In this document: positions 8,255 through 16,992 of the stretch, in pieces
Numbering within the stretch: the first letter of the stretch is position 1
Layout: every line of letters begins with the position of its first letter
Source of the DNA: Chloroflexota bacterium
Lineage (GTDB): Bacteria > Chloroflexota > Anaerolineae > Aggregatilineales > Phototrophicaceae
Assembly (NCBI GenBank): GCA_011523615.1
Contig: WTGJ01000027.1
Coordinates: 76,756-140,755, forward strand
Length of the DNA: 64,000 nucleotides
Reading direction: 5' to 3'
Position numbers and translations under genes: made by a program
The notes under the pieces: generated by a model
The model's input: only the letters and a program-made list of their open reading frames with translations
Database searches by the model: none
What the model was told of the DNA's origin: nothing

Positions 8255-9508
8255 TCAGCGATCGCGTTGAACGCTGCTGAGCAAGCGTTGGAAAATCGCC
8301 AACAATTCATCGCCAATTCGTTGCCAGGAATAACGCTGCGCTGAAATGGCGGCGTTGTGCCCCATGGCGGCTGCCGTCTTTTCGTGGCTCAACAAATGGA
8401 GGATGCGATCCGCCAGAATGCCCGGCTCTCGGGTGGGGATGTGATAGCCCGTGTGCCCATCCTCGATCAGGTGGGCCAGCCCGCCGACCTGCGTGGCGAT
8501 CACCGGCCGGCCGGATGCCAGCGCTTCTAAGGCAACCATGCCGAAAGACTCGTAATCGCTGGGCATGATCACCGCATCGGCTGCGGCATAGGCCCTCGGC
8601 AATTCGCTATGGGGCAGCGGGCCGAGGAAATGCACGGTATCTTTTTCGCGCAACGCCAAGCGGGTGGCGAGCTGGCGGATCGGCCCCAATTCGTGTGGAT
8701 TGCCCCCGACAATCAGCAAGCGCAACTCGCGAAACACTGCGGGGCGAAGCACGCGAATTTGGGCCAGGGCTTTCAAAATATCATCCACGGCCTTCAGCGG
8801 TTCGATCCTCCCCACAAAGAGCAAGACTTTCGCTTGCGGAGGGAGGGCCAAATGGCGGCGTGCTGGTTCTGCCGGGCGTGGCTGAAAAAAATCCGTATCC
8901 ACTCCGGGGGGGACGATATGGATTTTCCGCCGATTCGCCCGGTAAAGCCAGCGCAGTTGAGCGCGTTCCGCCGGTGTGGCGGCGATGATGGCGTCCGCTC
9001 GCTCGGTGATCCGGAGTTCTTCCCGCGTCCTCGTGCTGGGGAAGCTACGGTTGGCGATGCGGTGCTTCATTTGGCCCAGGGTGTGGAACATTTGAATGAA
9101 GGGGATCTGCCAGATTTCCTTGAGCTTTTCGGCGACCCAACCGCTCAACCAGTAGTGACTGTACACCAGGTCATAGCGAATTGGGTTGCGCGTCGCAAAA
9201 CGGATCACGCCGGCGGCGAATTGCTGACGAGCTTCAAACAATTCTTCCTGGCTGCGGGGGCCGGGCAAGCCTTTCAGGGCCAAGTGGATCACGCGGCTGC
9301 CAGCACCCATGCTGCCATCGACTTCCCGGCCAGCCGGATCCGGTCGATGGGTGAAGATGTCGATGTGATGGCCGCGGCGGCCGAGTTCGCGAGCCAGTTC
9401 ATGCAAATAGACATTCATGCCGCCACTTTTTTGCACACCCAGTTGGGCAAGTGGGCTGGTATGGACGCTGATGAAAGCCAGCTTCAGAGGCGGCGAAAAT
9501 TCGTTCAT
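8255..9508 (-). CDS. GT4-family glycosyltransferase (MshA/sucrose-phosphate-synthase-like)
   Basis: The 417-residue GT-B fold enzyme starts with LAFISVHTSPLAQLGVQKSGGMNVYLHELARELGRRGH, the nucleotide-sugar glycosyltransferase N-terminus with the SGGMNVYL loop seen in MshA. The C-terminal domain has KVLLFVGRIEPLKAVDDILKA and the EX7E motif in PSDYESFGMVALEALASGRPVI, which binds the donor nucleotide sugar. The acceptor is unknown; inositol phosphate, fructose phosphate and lipid acceptors all occur in relatives. It overlaps the upstream acetyltransferase gene by 4 bp and is probably co-translated with it, suggesting both modify the same glycan or surface molecule. Confidence 0.88.
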   Translation of the reverse strand: MNEFSPPLKLAFISVHTSPLAQLGVQKSGGMNVYLHELARELGRRGHHIDIFTHRPDPAGREVDGSMGAGSRVIHLALKGLPGPRSQEELFEARQQFAAGVIRFATRNPIRYDLVYSHYWLSGWVAEKLKEIWQIPFIQMFHTLGQMKHRIANRSFPSTRTREELRITERADAIIAATPAERAQLRWLYRANRRKIHIVPPGVDTDFFQPRPAEPARRHLALPPQAKVLLFVGRIEPLKAVDDILKALAQIRVLRPAVFRELRLLIVGGNPHELGPIRQLATRLALREKDTVHFLGPLPHSELPRAYAAADAVIMPSDYESFGMVALEALASGRPVIATQVGGLAHLIEDGHTGYHIPTREPGILADRILHLLSHEKTAAAMGHNAAISAQRYSWQRIGDELLAIFQRLLSSVQRDR

Positions 9509-10557
9509 GAGAGGGATGGGGAGCAGGTTTCCCTGACCGGAAGTTGGGCGATGAGTTTGTAGATCGGTGCTCCGATCCCGCCCATGCGAAACTTGTAAGT
9601 CTCGTCCCCGCGCAGGAAATCGATCAAGCTCATTCCTTTTTCAATGGCATCCTGGATCATATAGGCCAACAATACGATGCCCGGACTGTGTACCGCGTAG
9701 CGACCCGCGCTCAAACCGGAGTTGTACACCAACAGTTCATTTTCATAGCAAAAATTGAAATAGGCCGCGCAGCATTCGCCACGGATGGTGAGGAAACTGA
9801 GTTGAAGCCAGTTGTTTTCGGCGGCGGAATGGCTGATCGCTTCAAAGAAATCTTGATTGGCTGGTTCCGTGATGAAGGCTGCTTTTGCCGGATCGCTTTT
9901 CGACATGAGCTGAAAAAATTGGGGCAATGCTTGACTCAATTGCTCGGGACGGGTCACCGAAAACCAGGCGGTTTCTTCGGGTATGGCCGCAAATCGCCGC
10001 AACTTTCGCCGCAACTCATGGCGTTGTTTTTTGCTGATTTGCTGCAAGTAATCTTCCCAACGACCCGGCAATTGGATCCGCGGGCAAATTTCTTGTGGTT
10101 CGATCTGGGTGGAGAAACCAGCTGAAGCCAAAATTGCCGGCCAAAGATGTCGCGCCGGGGAATCAGCTGGCATATTACAGAAATAAAAACAGTCGGCATC
10201 GATCCCTTCGTCGATGATGCAACTCGTGATGGCAGCGAGGACTGGTTCTTCGGCGCCATGGGCGATGATGAGATCCAGATAATCACTGACTTCATCGCAA
10301 CCGATGGTGGCGACCAGGCGATGGCCCTCTTCTTCCTCGATGAACCAGGGTGCAATCCCCAGGAGTTGACCGCCAGGATCGCGCACCGTGATGATGGCCA
10401 ATTCACCGGGGGAATACGCACGCCACCAATGCCAATTCCATTCCCATGTGCTGAAGATGCGATTGGCGCTGCTCCGAAAAACGAGCGGATTCCATTCTTT
10501 TTGGAGGCTTTGGAAGATGCTGGGTTCTCGATGAATGCGGGCCTGAAGCATGGACAT
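9505..10557 (-). CDS. BioF2-like (GNAT-superfamily) acetyltransferase
   Basis: The protein is about 350 residues and resembles the BioF2-like/CelD-type acetyltransferase family: FSTWEWNWHWWRAY near the N-terminus, LLGIAPWFIEEE, QISKKQRHELRRKLRRF in the middle, and ECCAAYFNFCYENELLVYNSGLSAGRYAVHSPGIVLLAYMIQDAIEKGMSLIDFLRGDETYKFRMG at the C-terminal end. That last block is the typical Y.sG.d........G..L....i..A...G....DFlrGdE.YK signature. Relatives act in polysaccharide or lipid modification. The ATG at 10557 is chosen because a perfect TATAAT sits 6 nt upstream; a GTG at 10581 is also in frame. It heads an operon with the glycosyltransferase. Confidence 0.82.
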   Translation of the reverse strand: MSMLQARIHREPSIFQSLQKEWNPLVFRSSANRIFSTWEWNWHWWRAYSPGELAIITVRDPGGQLLGIAPWFIEEEEGHRLVATIGCDEVSDYLDLIIAHGAEEPVLAAITSCIIDEGIDADCFYFCNMPADSPARHLWPAILASAGFSTQIEPQEICPRIQLPGRWEDYLQQISKKQRHELRRKLRRFAAIPEETAWFSVTRPEQLSQALPQFFQLMSKSDPAKAAFITEPANQDFFEAISHSAAENNWLQLSFLTIRGECCAAYFNFCYENELLVYNSGLSAGRYAVHSPGIVLLAYMIQDAIEKGMSLIDFLRGDETYKFRMGGIGAPIYKLIAQLPVRETCSPSLS

Positions 10558-10563
10558 GTGAGA

Positions 10564-10569
10564 ATTATA
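10564..10569 (-). promoter_or_regulatory. -10 box, probable leaderless promoter of the acetyltransferase operon
   Basis: A perfect TATAAT on the minus strand ends 6 nt before the ATG at 10557, so the transcription start would fall at or next to the start codon. No clear -35 is seen. It is divergent from the argG promoter. Confidence 0.45.
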
Positions 10570-10591
10570 CCGCAACTCCACCTGGATTACA

Positions 10592-10620
10592 TTCCCAAAG
10601 TCCTACGGGCAATCTATACT
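10592..10620 (+). promoter_or_regulatory. Predicted promoter of argG-argH-ilvE
   Basis: TTCCCA (10592-10597), a 17-nt spacer and TATACT (10615-10620) lie about 50 nt before the argG start. I see no ArgR-type operator with confidence. Confidence 0.5.
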
Positions 10621-10672
10621 GCGCATCATACCGATTGCGCACTTGGATACCGGCATTCACAGGGGGGAAAAG

Positions 10673-11932
10673 ATGACAGATTCCATCGGCAAAGTGGTTC
10701 TGGCTTACAGTGGAGGTTTGGATACTTCTGTGATCGTCCCCTGGCTCAAGAACCATTATGACTGCGAAGTGGTGTGTTTCTGTGCGGACCTGGGCCAGGA
10801 AGAAGAGTTGGATGGCCTCGAAGAAAAGGCGATCGCTTCCGGGGCGAGCAAGCTGTACATCCGTGATCTGCGAGAGGAATTCTTGCATGAATACGTCATG
10901 CCCACCCTTCAAGCAGGGGCGATCTACGAGCGCGAGTATCTGCTGGGGACTTCTTTCGCGCGGCCCTTGATCGCCAAGCATCTGGTTGAGATTGCCGAGG
11001 CAGAGGCTGCCCAGGCCATCGCACACGGCTGCACCGGTAAAGGCAATGATCAGGTGCGATTTGAGTTGACCGCCATGGCTCTGAACCCCAAGCTGCGGGT
11101 GATCGCTCCCTGGCGGGAATGGGATATTCGCAGCCGGGAAGACGCGCTCGCTTACGCCGCGGAGTTCAATGTCCCCGTTTCGGCCAGTGAGAAATCGATC
11201 TACAGCCGCGATCGCAATATCTTCCACTTGAGTCATGAAGGAGGCTTGTTGGAAGATCCCTGGAACGAACCGGAAGAAAGCATGTTCCAACTCACAGCGA
11301 ACCCTGAAGAAGCGCCGGCTGAGCCACGGGTGCTGGAGATCGGCTTTGAAGCGGGTGTCCCAGTCCAATTGGATGGTGAAACACTACCTTTGGTCGAACT
11401 CTTCGAACGATTGAATCGCTTGGCGGGCGAGCATGGCATCGGTCGGGTCGATATGGTGGAAAACCGCCTGGTTGGGATGAAAAATCGGGGGGTCTATGAA
11501 ACCCCGGCCGGCACCGTAATCCACACCGCCCATCAAGCGTTGGAAAGCATCTGCATCGATAAATACACCCTGCATTACAAAGACATCGTTGCGGTTAAAT
11601 TTGCGGAGCTGGTTTATAATGGACAGTGGTTCACTCAATTGCGATCGGCGCTATCTGCTTTCGTCGCGGTCACCCAAAAGCACGTCACGGGTACCGTGCG
11701 GATGAAGTTGTACAAAGGGAATGGCCGGGTCACGGGGCGGCGCAGCCCGTTCAGCCTCTATCGCGAAGATTATGCTTCCTTCGGGGAAGAAGATGTCTAC
11801 AACCAGCAGGACGCGGAAGGTTTCATCAATTTATTCGGTTTGCCGCTGAAAGTCGAGGCGATGTTGGCGCTCGAAGGCAGCACCCGCAGCTCTTATCCCG
11901 CACCGGATTTCAGCCGATTCAAGCGCGATTGA
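10673..11932 (+). CDS. argG: Argininosuccinate synthase
   Basis: The start at 10673 ([20 protein letters not shown]) follows AGGGGGGAAAAG; an in-frame start 30 nt upstream would lack a ribosome site. The 419-residue enzyme has the PP-loop AYSGGLDTS and [19 protein letters not shown]. Further family signatures are [13 protein letters not shown], the IAPWREWDI block and [19 protein letters not shown]. It condenses citrulline and aspartate with ATP to argininosuccinate in cytosolic arginine synthesis. argH follows 27 bp downstream, so the two last arginine steps are made from one transcript. Confidence 0.98.
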   Translation: MTDSIGKVVLAYSGGLDTSVIVPWLKNHYDCEVVCFCADLGQEEELDGLEEKAIASGASKLYIRDLREEFLHEYVMPTLQAGAIYEREYLLGTSFARPLIAKHLVEIAEAEAAQAIAHGCTGKGNDQVRFELTAMALNPKLRVIAPWREWDIRSREDALAYAAEFNVPVSASEKSIYSRDRNIFHLSHEGGLLEDPWNEPEESMFQLTANPEEAPAEPRVLEIGFEAGVPVQLDGETLPLVELFERLNRLAGEHGIGRVDMVENRLVGMKNRGVYETPAGTVIHTAHQALESICIDKYTLHYKDIVAVKFAELVYNGQWFTQLRSALSAFVAVTQKHVTGTVRMKLYKGNGRVTGRRSPFSLYREDYASFGEEDVYNQQDAEGFINLFGLPLKVEAMLALEGSTRSSYPAPDFSRFKRD

Positions 11933-11959
11933 CGACTGTTTGGATAGGATGCAGCTGAG

Positions 11960-13354
11960 ATGACCCTCTGGGGTGGGCGCTTCAAAGAAGGCACCGCTGC
12001 AAAACTGAGCCAATTCAAGGACAGCATTGGCTTTGATCAACGGATGTATGCGGAAGATATCGCCGGCAGCATCGTGTATGCACGCGCTTTGGTGCGGGCG
12101 AAGGTGCTCCAGGCGGAGGAAGCGGAAACCATCATCCGCGGCCTCGAAGCAGTGCGAAAGGAATTCGCTGCCCGGCAATTTGAGTTTCGTGAGACGGATG
12201 AAGACATCCATACCGCAGTGGAACGGCGCCTCATTGAGATCGTCGGGGCGGTGGGCGGCAAATTGCACGCTGGGCGCAGCCGCAATGAACAAGTCGCCAC
12301 CGATTTGCGCCTCTGGTTGCTCCACCGTCTGCCGAAATTGGATGAAGCGCTGAAGCGATTGCAAGTAGCGCTGATCCAACGCGCCAGCGAACACACCGAA
12401 ACTGCCATGCCCGGCTACACCCATCTGCAACCTGCTCAACCGATCAGCGTCGCCCATTGGCTCCTCAGTTACTGCTGGATGTTGATGAGGGATCGCGACC
12501 GGCTCCGAGATGCCCGGCGGCGCATGGCGCTTTGCCCATTGGGTTCCGGCGCCATCGCCGGCACCCCATTCCCGTTGGACCGGCAAGCCATGGCCCGGGA
12601 ACTGGGATTCACCGCGCCGACGCAGAACAGCCTGGATGCCGTGAGTGACCGCGATTTCGTTGCGGAAACGGCATTTGCCCTGGCTTTGATCGGCACCCAT
12701 TTGAGTCGCTTCGCCGAGGATATCGTCATCTTCAGCAATCCAGGGTTTGGCTTCATCTGCCTGCCGGATCGTTACAGCACCGGTTCCAGCCTGATGCCCC
12801 AGAAGAGGAACGCCGATGTGTTTGAGTTGACGCGCGGAAAAGCGGGGCGTTTGCTGGGGAATCTGGTGGCGCTGATGTCGATGATGAAGGCCCTGCCCAG
12901 CGGTTATAATGCGGATTTGCAAGAGGATAAGGAAGCGATTTTTGATTCGATGGATGCGCTGGCGGCGATGATCCCTCTGCTTGCCGATGTCGTGGTTGCG
13001 TTGGAAATCGACGAAAAAGCGTTGCGAGCTGCCCTGGATGAAGAGCTGTTGGCCACCGACTTGAGTGAGTATTTGGTGCGCAAAGGTGTCCCTTTCCGAA
13101 CGGCGCATGAATGGGTGGGGAAATTGGTCGCCATGGCGGAAGAAACCGGCACTTCCCTGTCTGCCCTGCCTTTGGATCGGATGCAAGCCGTCAGCCAGCG
13201 CTTTGAAAAAGACGTCTACCGCGTGTTTGATATGGACCACTCGTTGGCGAGTCGGGATATCCTGGGCGGGACAGCGCCCCAGTCGGTGAGGGGTCAGATC
13301 GAAACGGCCAGGGATTGTTTGGAACGATTGGATGAAATCGGAGGAATGGGATGA
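11960..13354 (+). CDS. argH: Argininosuccinate lyase
   Basis: This 464-residue fumarase/aspartase-superfamily enzyme starts MTLWGGRFKEG. It carries EDIHTAVERRLIE, HAGRSRNEQVATDLRLWL, GYTHLQPAQPISVAHWL and the superfamily signature GSSLMPQKRNADVFEL. It splits argininosuccinate to arginine and fumarate. Length is normal. It is downstream of argG and overlaps ilvE by 4 bp (ATGA), indicating translational coupling. Confidence 0.98.
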   Translation: MTLWGGRFKEGTAAKLSQFKDSIGFDQRMYAEDIAGSIVYARALVRAKVLQAEEAETIIRGLEAVRKEFAARQFEFRETDEDIHTAVERRLIEIVGAVGGKLHAGRSRNEQVATDLRLWLLHRLPKLDEALKRLQVALIQRASEHTETAMPGYTHLQPAQPISVAHWLLSYCWMLMRDRDRLRDARRRMALCPLGSGAIAGTPFPLDRQAMARELGFTAPTQNSLDAVSDRDFVAETAFALALIGTHLSRFAEDIVIFSNPGFGFICLPDRYSTGSSLMPQKRNADVFELTRGKAGRLLGNLVALMSMMKALPSGYNADLQEDKEAIFDSMDALAAMIPLLADVVVALEIDEKALRAALDEELLATDLSEYLVRKGVPFRTAHEWVGKLVAMAEETGTSLSALPLDRMQAVSQRFEKDVYRVFDMDHSLASRDILGGTAPQSVRGQIETARDCLERLDEIGGMG

Positions 13355-14271
13355 ACCACGGTGCATGGATTTGGCGGAATGGAGAATTGGTCCCCTGGGA
13401 AGAAGCGACGGAGCACGTCAGCGCCCACGTATTCCATTACGGTTCCAGCGTCTTTGAGGGGTTGCGAGCCTATGCCACACCGCGTGGCCCGGCCGTCTTT
13501 CGCCTCCGACCGCATACCCAGCGCATGGTCAACTCCTGCAAAATTGCCCGCATTGCCTTGCCATACTCTGCAGAGCAATTGGACGAAGCGATCCTTGAGC
13601 TGTTACGAGCCAATGGTCATGAAGCCTGTTACATCCGGCCCTTGACGTATCGTGGTACCGGTCAAATCGGCGTGGAAGGGCGCGGCGCCAAAGTGGAGAC
13701 GGTGATTTTCTCTTTCGATTGGGGTGCTTACCTGGGCAGCGAGGCCATCGAACAAGGGGTAGATGTTCAGATCAGTACCTGGCGGAGGTTTTCACCGGGA
13801 ACGCTGCCGGGCATGGCGAAAATCGGCGGACAATACATCAACAGCCAATTCATCACCATGGAAGCGGCGGATAACGGCTTCGCCGAAGGGATCGCCCTGG
13901 GCCATTCCGGCAACATCAGCGAAGGCGCCGGTGAAAACATCTTTGTGGTGTTGGATGGAGAGGTGTACACGACGGGTGCCGGGGCTTCCATCTTGATGGG
14001 GGTTACCCGGGCTTCCGCATTGACCATTCTCGATGATCTGGGCTATCGAGTGCGCTATGAAGATATTCCCCGGGAAATGTTGTACATCGCGGATGAAGTA
14101 TTCTTCACCGGAACGGCGGCAGAAATCACGCCGGTTCGTTCTGTGGATCGCATCCCCATCGGTTCCGGTTCGCGTGGGCCGGTTACGGAACAGGTGCAGC
14201 AGCGTTTCTTTGGCATCACCAATGGTACCCTTGAAGATCCGTATGGCTGGCTGACCTACATTCAGCCCTGA
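13351..14271 (+). CDS. ilvE: Branched-chain amino acid aminotransferase
   Basis: The 306-residue class IV (fold IV) PLP enzyme starts MNHGAWIWRNGELVPWEEA. It shows HVFHYGSSVFEGLRAY, YIRPLTYRGTGQIGV, the region of the PLP lysine in GMAKIGGQYINSQ, GHSGNISEGAGENIFVV and EVFFTGTAAEITPVRSVD. It transaminates the keto acids of Val, Leu and Ile. The ATG overlaps the argH stop (ATGA), so it is co-expressed with arginine synthesis genes; aspartate/glutamate supply links the two pathways, but the functional reason for this pairing is inference. Confidence 0.96.
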   Translation: MNHGAWIWRNGELVPWEEATEHVSAHVFHYGSSVFEGLRAYATPRGPAVFRLRPHTQRMVNSCKIARIALPYSAEQLDEAILELLRANGHEACYIRPLTYRGTGQIGVEGRGAKVETVIFSFDWGAYLGSEAIEQGVDVQISTWRRFSPGTLPGMAKIGGQYINSQFITMEAADNGFAEGIALGHSGNISEGAGENIFVVLDGEVYTTGAGASILMGVTRASALTILDDLGYRVRYEDIPREMLYIADEVFFTGTAAEITPVRSVDRIPIGSGSRGPVTEQVQQRFFGITNGTLEDPYGWLTYIQP

Positions 14272-14281
14272 GGGAGCCGGC

Positions 14282-14587
14282 CTAGAAGGGCCAAAAACGG
14301 CAGAAATTGATCTCGGAACCGCTCCCACAGGAATTGGCGAGCAGGTAGAGCAAGCCACCTCCGCCCAACAACAGCGCGAAAATTACCAGACAACCGCACC
14401 AGCCTTCTGGCCCGCTGCTGATCAAAGAGGCTACCGCATCGAATAGCCCGCTGAAGATCTCGAAGAAACCCGTCACTGCATTGACCAAAATCAACAGAAT
14501 CACCACGATCGCACACAAGATGCCGAAGGCCAAAGCCAAGATGACAGGATCAGGATTTTGCAGGAGGTTGAGCAGCTGTTCCATCAT
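14282..14587 (-). CDS. Small membrane protein, two predicted transmembrane helices
   Basis: The 101-residue product has a hydrophobic helix (VILALAFGILCAIVVILLIL) and a second one around CLVIFALLLGGGGLLYLLA, separated by a loop with EIFSGLFDAVASLISSGPEG. No family recognised. It is the last gene of a minus-strand group after the NUDIX gene and the 14602 gene (14 bp upstream), and it converges on ilvE with 10 bp between stops. Either of two adjacent ATG codons (14587 or 14584) could be the start. Confidence 0.6.
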   Translation of the reverse strand: MMEQLLNLLQNPDPVILALAFGILCAIVVILLILVNAVTGFFEIFSGLFDAVASLISSGPEGWCGCLVIFALLLGGGGLLYLLANSCGSGSEINFCRFWPF

Positions 14588-14601
14588 CGATCAAGGCTGC
14601 A

Positions 14602-15006
14602 TCAAGAAGCGAATCGGCAGGCAGTCGGCGCCTGTTCGTCGGCAGACAACCAGATCCCTGAACCTTCGTCTTTGCGGTAACATTCGCAAAATTGCGCGGG
14701 TTCAACCGCTGCCCCGCGCCAAAACAAGTAGCGGATTCGGCTCCAAACACAGGCTCGGCTCGCATCCTCATTCCGCGAAACCTGGCTGGTGGTGATGCTG
14801 AGCCCGGTGTAGTCTGCGTCCGAAAGCAACTGGATGCGCAAGAGCACATCGCCCGGTATACGGCTGCGGGAAAAGACGATTTGGCCATCGCGCGCCAGGG
14901 CGAACAACGCACAGGGTAGAGACAAAAAGGTGAACCACAAGACCAGGAGCAGCGCGATGCCCAGTCGTTTCAGGTATTGCCAGGAAAAAGAGCGGTTAAG
15001 GGACAT
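14602..15006 (-). CDS. Hypothetical single-pass membrane or exported protein
   Basis: Starting at the ATG at 15006 gives 134 residues with a basic N-terminus (MSLNRSFSWQYLKRLG) and one hydrophobic segment, LGIALLLVLWFTFLSLPCALFAL, which could be an anchor or signal peptide. The rest is a small extracytoplasmic domain with four Cys residues (SRACVWSRI, QFCECYRKD, TACRFAS). The start overlaps the NUDIX stop by about 11 bp, so the two genes are probably coupled. No family assignment. Confidence 0.6.
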   Translation of the reverse strand: MSLNRSFSWQYLKRLGIALLLVLWFTFLSLPCALFALARDGQIVFSRSRIPGDVLLRIQLLSDADYTGLSITTSQVSRNEDASRACVWSRIRYLFWRGAAVEPAQFCECYRKDEGSGIWLSADEQAPTACRFAS

Positions 15007-15541
15007 CCAGCCACACTTTTTCTTCCCCGAAAAAACCCATCCCCAATCGACCGCTTGCATCATAACTCAGGTGAGTGAATTGTGGGGCAACCGATGGGCT
15101 GTCCTCCGGCAGGATTCTCTCGAGCAGGATGGGCAAATCCGCGACGAGGTCGCATTCGGATAAGCGGGCAATCGGCAGCCAGCAGAGCTTACCTTCCGGG
15201 CTTTGTTTGCGGCGCCATTCTCTGTGCTGCACTTGCCCCAAAAAGATGAATACGATCACCCCCAATTCCGTACCAGGATCAATATGATAGATCGCCTTGA
15301 GCGCCAGCTGTTGCGGCCGGATGCCGGCTTCTTCTTCCAGCTCACGAAGCGCCCCGGATAAGGGATCTTCATCGCGTTCCAAATGACCACCGAGACCATT
15401 GTACTTCGCTGGCAGGATTCGCCGATCAGCACCTCGTTTGATCAAGAGAATCTCTTCGGCATGTGTGAGGAAAATGAGCGTTCGCGGACTGACCAACCAG
15501 CGCTGATCTTGCCGATCTGTACCTTGCTCTTTGACCGCCAT
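14996..15541 (-). CDS. NUDIX hydrolase (MutT-like)
   Basis: The 181-residue protein contains a complete NUDIX box, G-HLERD-E-DPLSGAL-RELEEEAGI, matching GX5EX7REUXEEXGU, preceded by RILPAKYNGLGG, typical of 8-oxo-dGTP diphosphatase-like members. It probably hydrolyses a damaged or regulatory nucleoside diphosphate derivative; the substrate cannot be read from sequence. AGGA lies about 7 nt before the ATG. It is the first gene of a three-gene minus-strand unit with two small membrane-associated proteins. Confidence 0.9.
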   Translation of the reverse strand: MAVKEQGTDRQDQRWLVSPRTLIFLTHAEEILLIKRGADRRILPAKYNGLGGHLERDEDPLSGALRELEEEAGIRPQQLALKAIYHIDPGTELGVIVFIFLGQVQHREWRRKQSPEGKLCWLPIARLSECDLVADLPILLERILPEDSPSVAPQFTHLSYDASGRLGMGFFGEEKVWLDVP

Positions 15542-15693
15542 CGTCGAATCCTAAGCCCTGATGCCATCTCCCCCATTGTAACCACGATGTCGTTTTCGTT
15601 TCGCACACGAGTGATGGAAACGACCAACGGTCACGATGATCGCTAGTACCTTCCCGGGCCTTATGCTAGGCTAGCCTCAATTACAGGTGAATT

Positions 15694-16521
15694 TTGTCCA
15701 ACCATTCTTCAATCACCCCGCAGTTGCGCGTGGTCCACACTGATCAGTTGTTGCCGCATGAGGATCACGATCCGCAGCGATTGGCGCCATTGGTGGCGCA
15801 GCTGGCCCGTTCTTCCCACTTGATCAACCCTCCGATCGTCGGCGCTTTGGAAGACGCGAATCAGACCCAGAAGTACGTCATCCTGGACGGGGCCAATCGC
15901 TGGCGCGCATTCTGTGAATTGGGTTTCCCGCATATTCTCGTCCAGGTCATCGATTTGAATTCAGAGCAGCTTCGCCTGGAAACGTGGAACCATGTTTTGG
16001 TGAATTGCGCGGAAACGGAGCTCATCCAAAAGCTCAGGGAGATCCCGCAGTTGGCGATGGCAGAAGGGGAGCGCGCCTTTGCCCTGGCGCATATGGTGTT
16101 TCGCGACGCCCCGATTCTGGCATTGAGTTCGCCTTTGCAAACCACACGGGAGCACAACGCGACGCTCCGCCAGATCGTCCATTGCTTCATCACCCATGCG
16201 ACTTTGTTTCGCACCGCGCTGTTGGAACCGGAAGATGTTTGGCAGCAATTCCCGGAAGCACAAGCCATCATATTTTACGCTCACTTGAATGCGAGTGACG
16301 TCCAGCAGGCGGCTTTGCGTGGGGCACATTTGCCCCCCGGTGTGAGCCGGCACATCATCCTGGGGCGGGCGATCCGCGTGAATTATCCCTTGCAATTGTT
16401 GTTGGATGGAGGTTTAACCATCGAACAAAAAAATGCCAACCTGCAATTTTGGATCCAGGAAAAATTGAAAAGACGGCAGCTGCGGTTTTATGCCGAATCA
16501 ACTTATATTTTTGATGAGTGA
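15694..16521 (+). CDS. ParB/Srx-fold protein, SerK/SbnI-like free serine kinase family
   Basis: The 275-residue protein has the N-terminal ParB/sulfiredoxin-like fold pattern found in SerK and SbnI: QLLPHEDHDPQRLAPLV (the HE.....R element with the catalytic Glu), a NPPIV strand, and KYVILDGANRWRAFCELGF, where ILDG.xR is the phosphate-binding loop (N replaces the usual H). SerK/SbnI phosphorylate free L-serine to O-phosphoserine, which can feed cysteine or siderophore synthesis. The C-terminal half, including VNYPLQLLLDGGLTIEQKNANLQFWIQEKL, matches no motif I know. Start is a TTG with AGGTG just upstream. A -10-like TATGCT and a 10-bp palindrome lie upstream. Confidence 0.55.
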   Translation: MSNHSSITPQLRVVHTDQLLPHEDHDPQRLAPLVAQLARSSHLINPPIVGALEDANQTQKYVILDGANRWRAFCELGFPHILVQVIDLNSEQLRLETWNHVLVNCAETELIQKLREIPQLAMAEGERAFALAHMVFRDAPILALSSPLQTTREHNATLRQIVHCFITHATLFRTALLEPEDVWQQFPEAQAIIFYAHLNASDVQQAALRGAHLPPGVSRHIILGRAIRVNYPLQLLLDGGLTIEQKNANLQFWIQEKLKRRQLRFYAESTYIFDE

Positions 16522-16598
16522 GTGGGCTGGGTATCTTTGACCATGTGCGTGCATTAGTGCTCGATATGAGGATGCATGGTCGTCCGCTGTGAGAAACC

Positions 16599-16979
16599 AT
16601 GAACCAGATTAACTTTTTTGCCGAACACGAAGCGCCATTGCCCAAAGATGAAGTGCGAATCTTGAGCGCGTCTGCTGCCCCCTATCCGGATCGGCAACGG
16701 TTACGGGTCGCCGTGGAGGTGACCCCGTTTCTCGAACGACCCAACCTCTTGCTCTTGGTCCACGACGAGCAGGATGAGCTGGTGGGCGAGGCATCCGTCA
16801 TTGCGACGATGCACGCCAGCATGGAATTCACGCTCCATCTGCGCCACAAGGGTGATCCGGCCGGGGCTCATTCACTGACGGTGGAGCTGTTTTATGAGAC
16901 CCGCCAACCGCCGCAAGATCGCTGGATTGAGGGATTCATCATCCCCGCGGTGACTGACGAAACCTTCGTCGATTCGTGA
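16599..16979 (+). CDS. Hypothetical protein, beta-sandwich-like
   Basis: The 126-residue protein has no signal peptide or membrane segment. Its alternating strands (RLRVAVEVTPFLERPNLLLLVHD, ASVIATMHASMEFTLHLRH, AHSLTVELFYE) suggest a small Ig-like fold. GAGAAACC precedes the ATG. It is 13 bp upstream of the JAMM protease gene on the same strand, so the two are probably co-transcribed. No family is recognised. Confidence 0.65.
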   Translation: MNQINFFAEHEAPLPKDEVRILSASAAPYPDRQRLRVAVEVTPFLERPNLLLLVHDEQDELVGEASVIATMHASMEFTLHLRHKGDPAGAHSLTVELFYETRQPPQDRWIEGFIIPAVTDETFVDS

Positions 16980-16992
16980 GGCCAGGTGTAGG

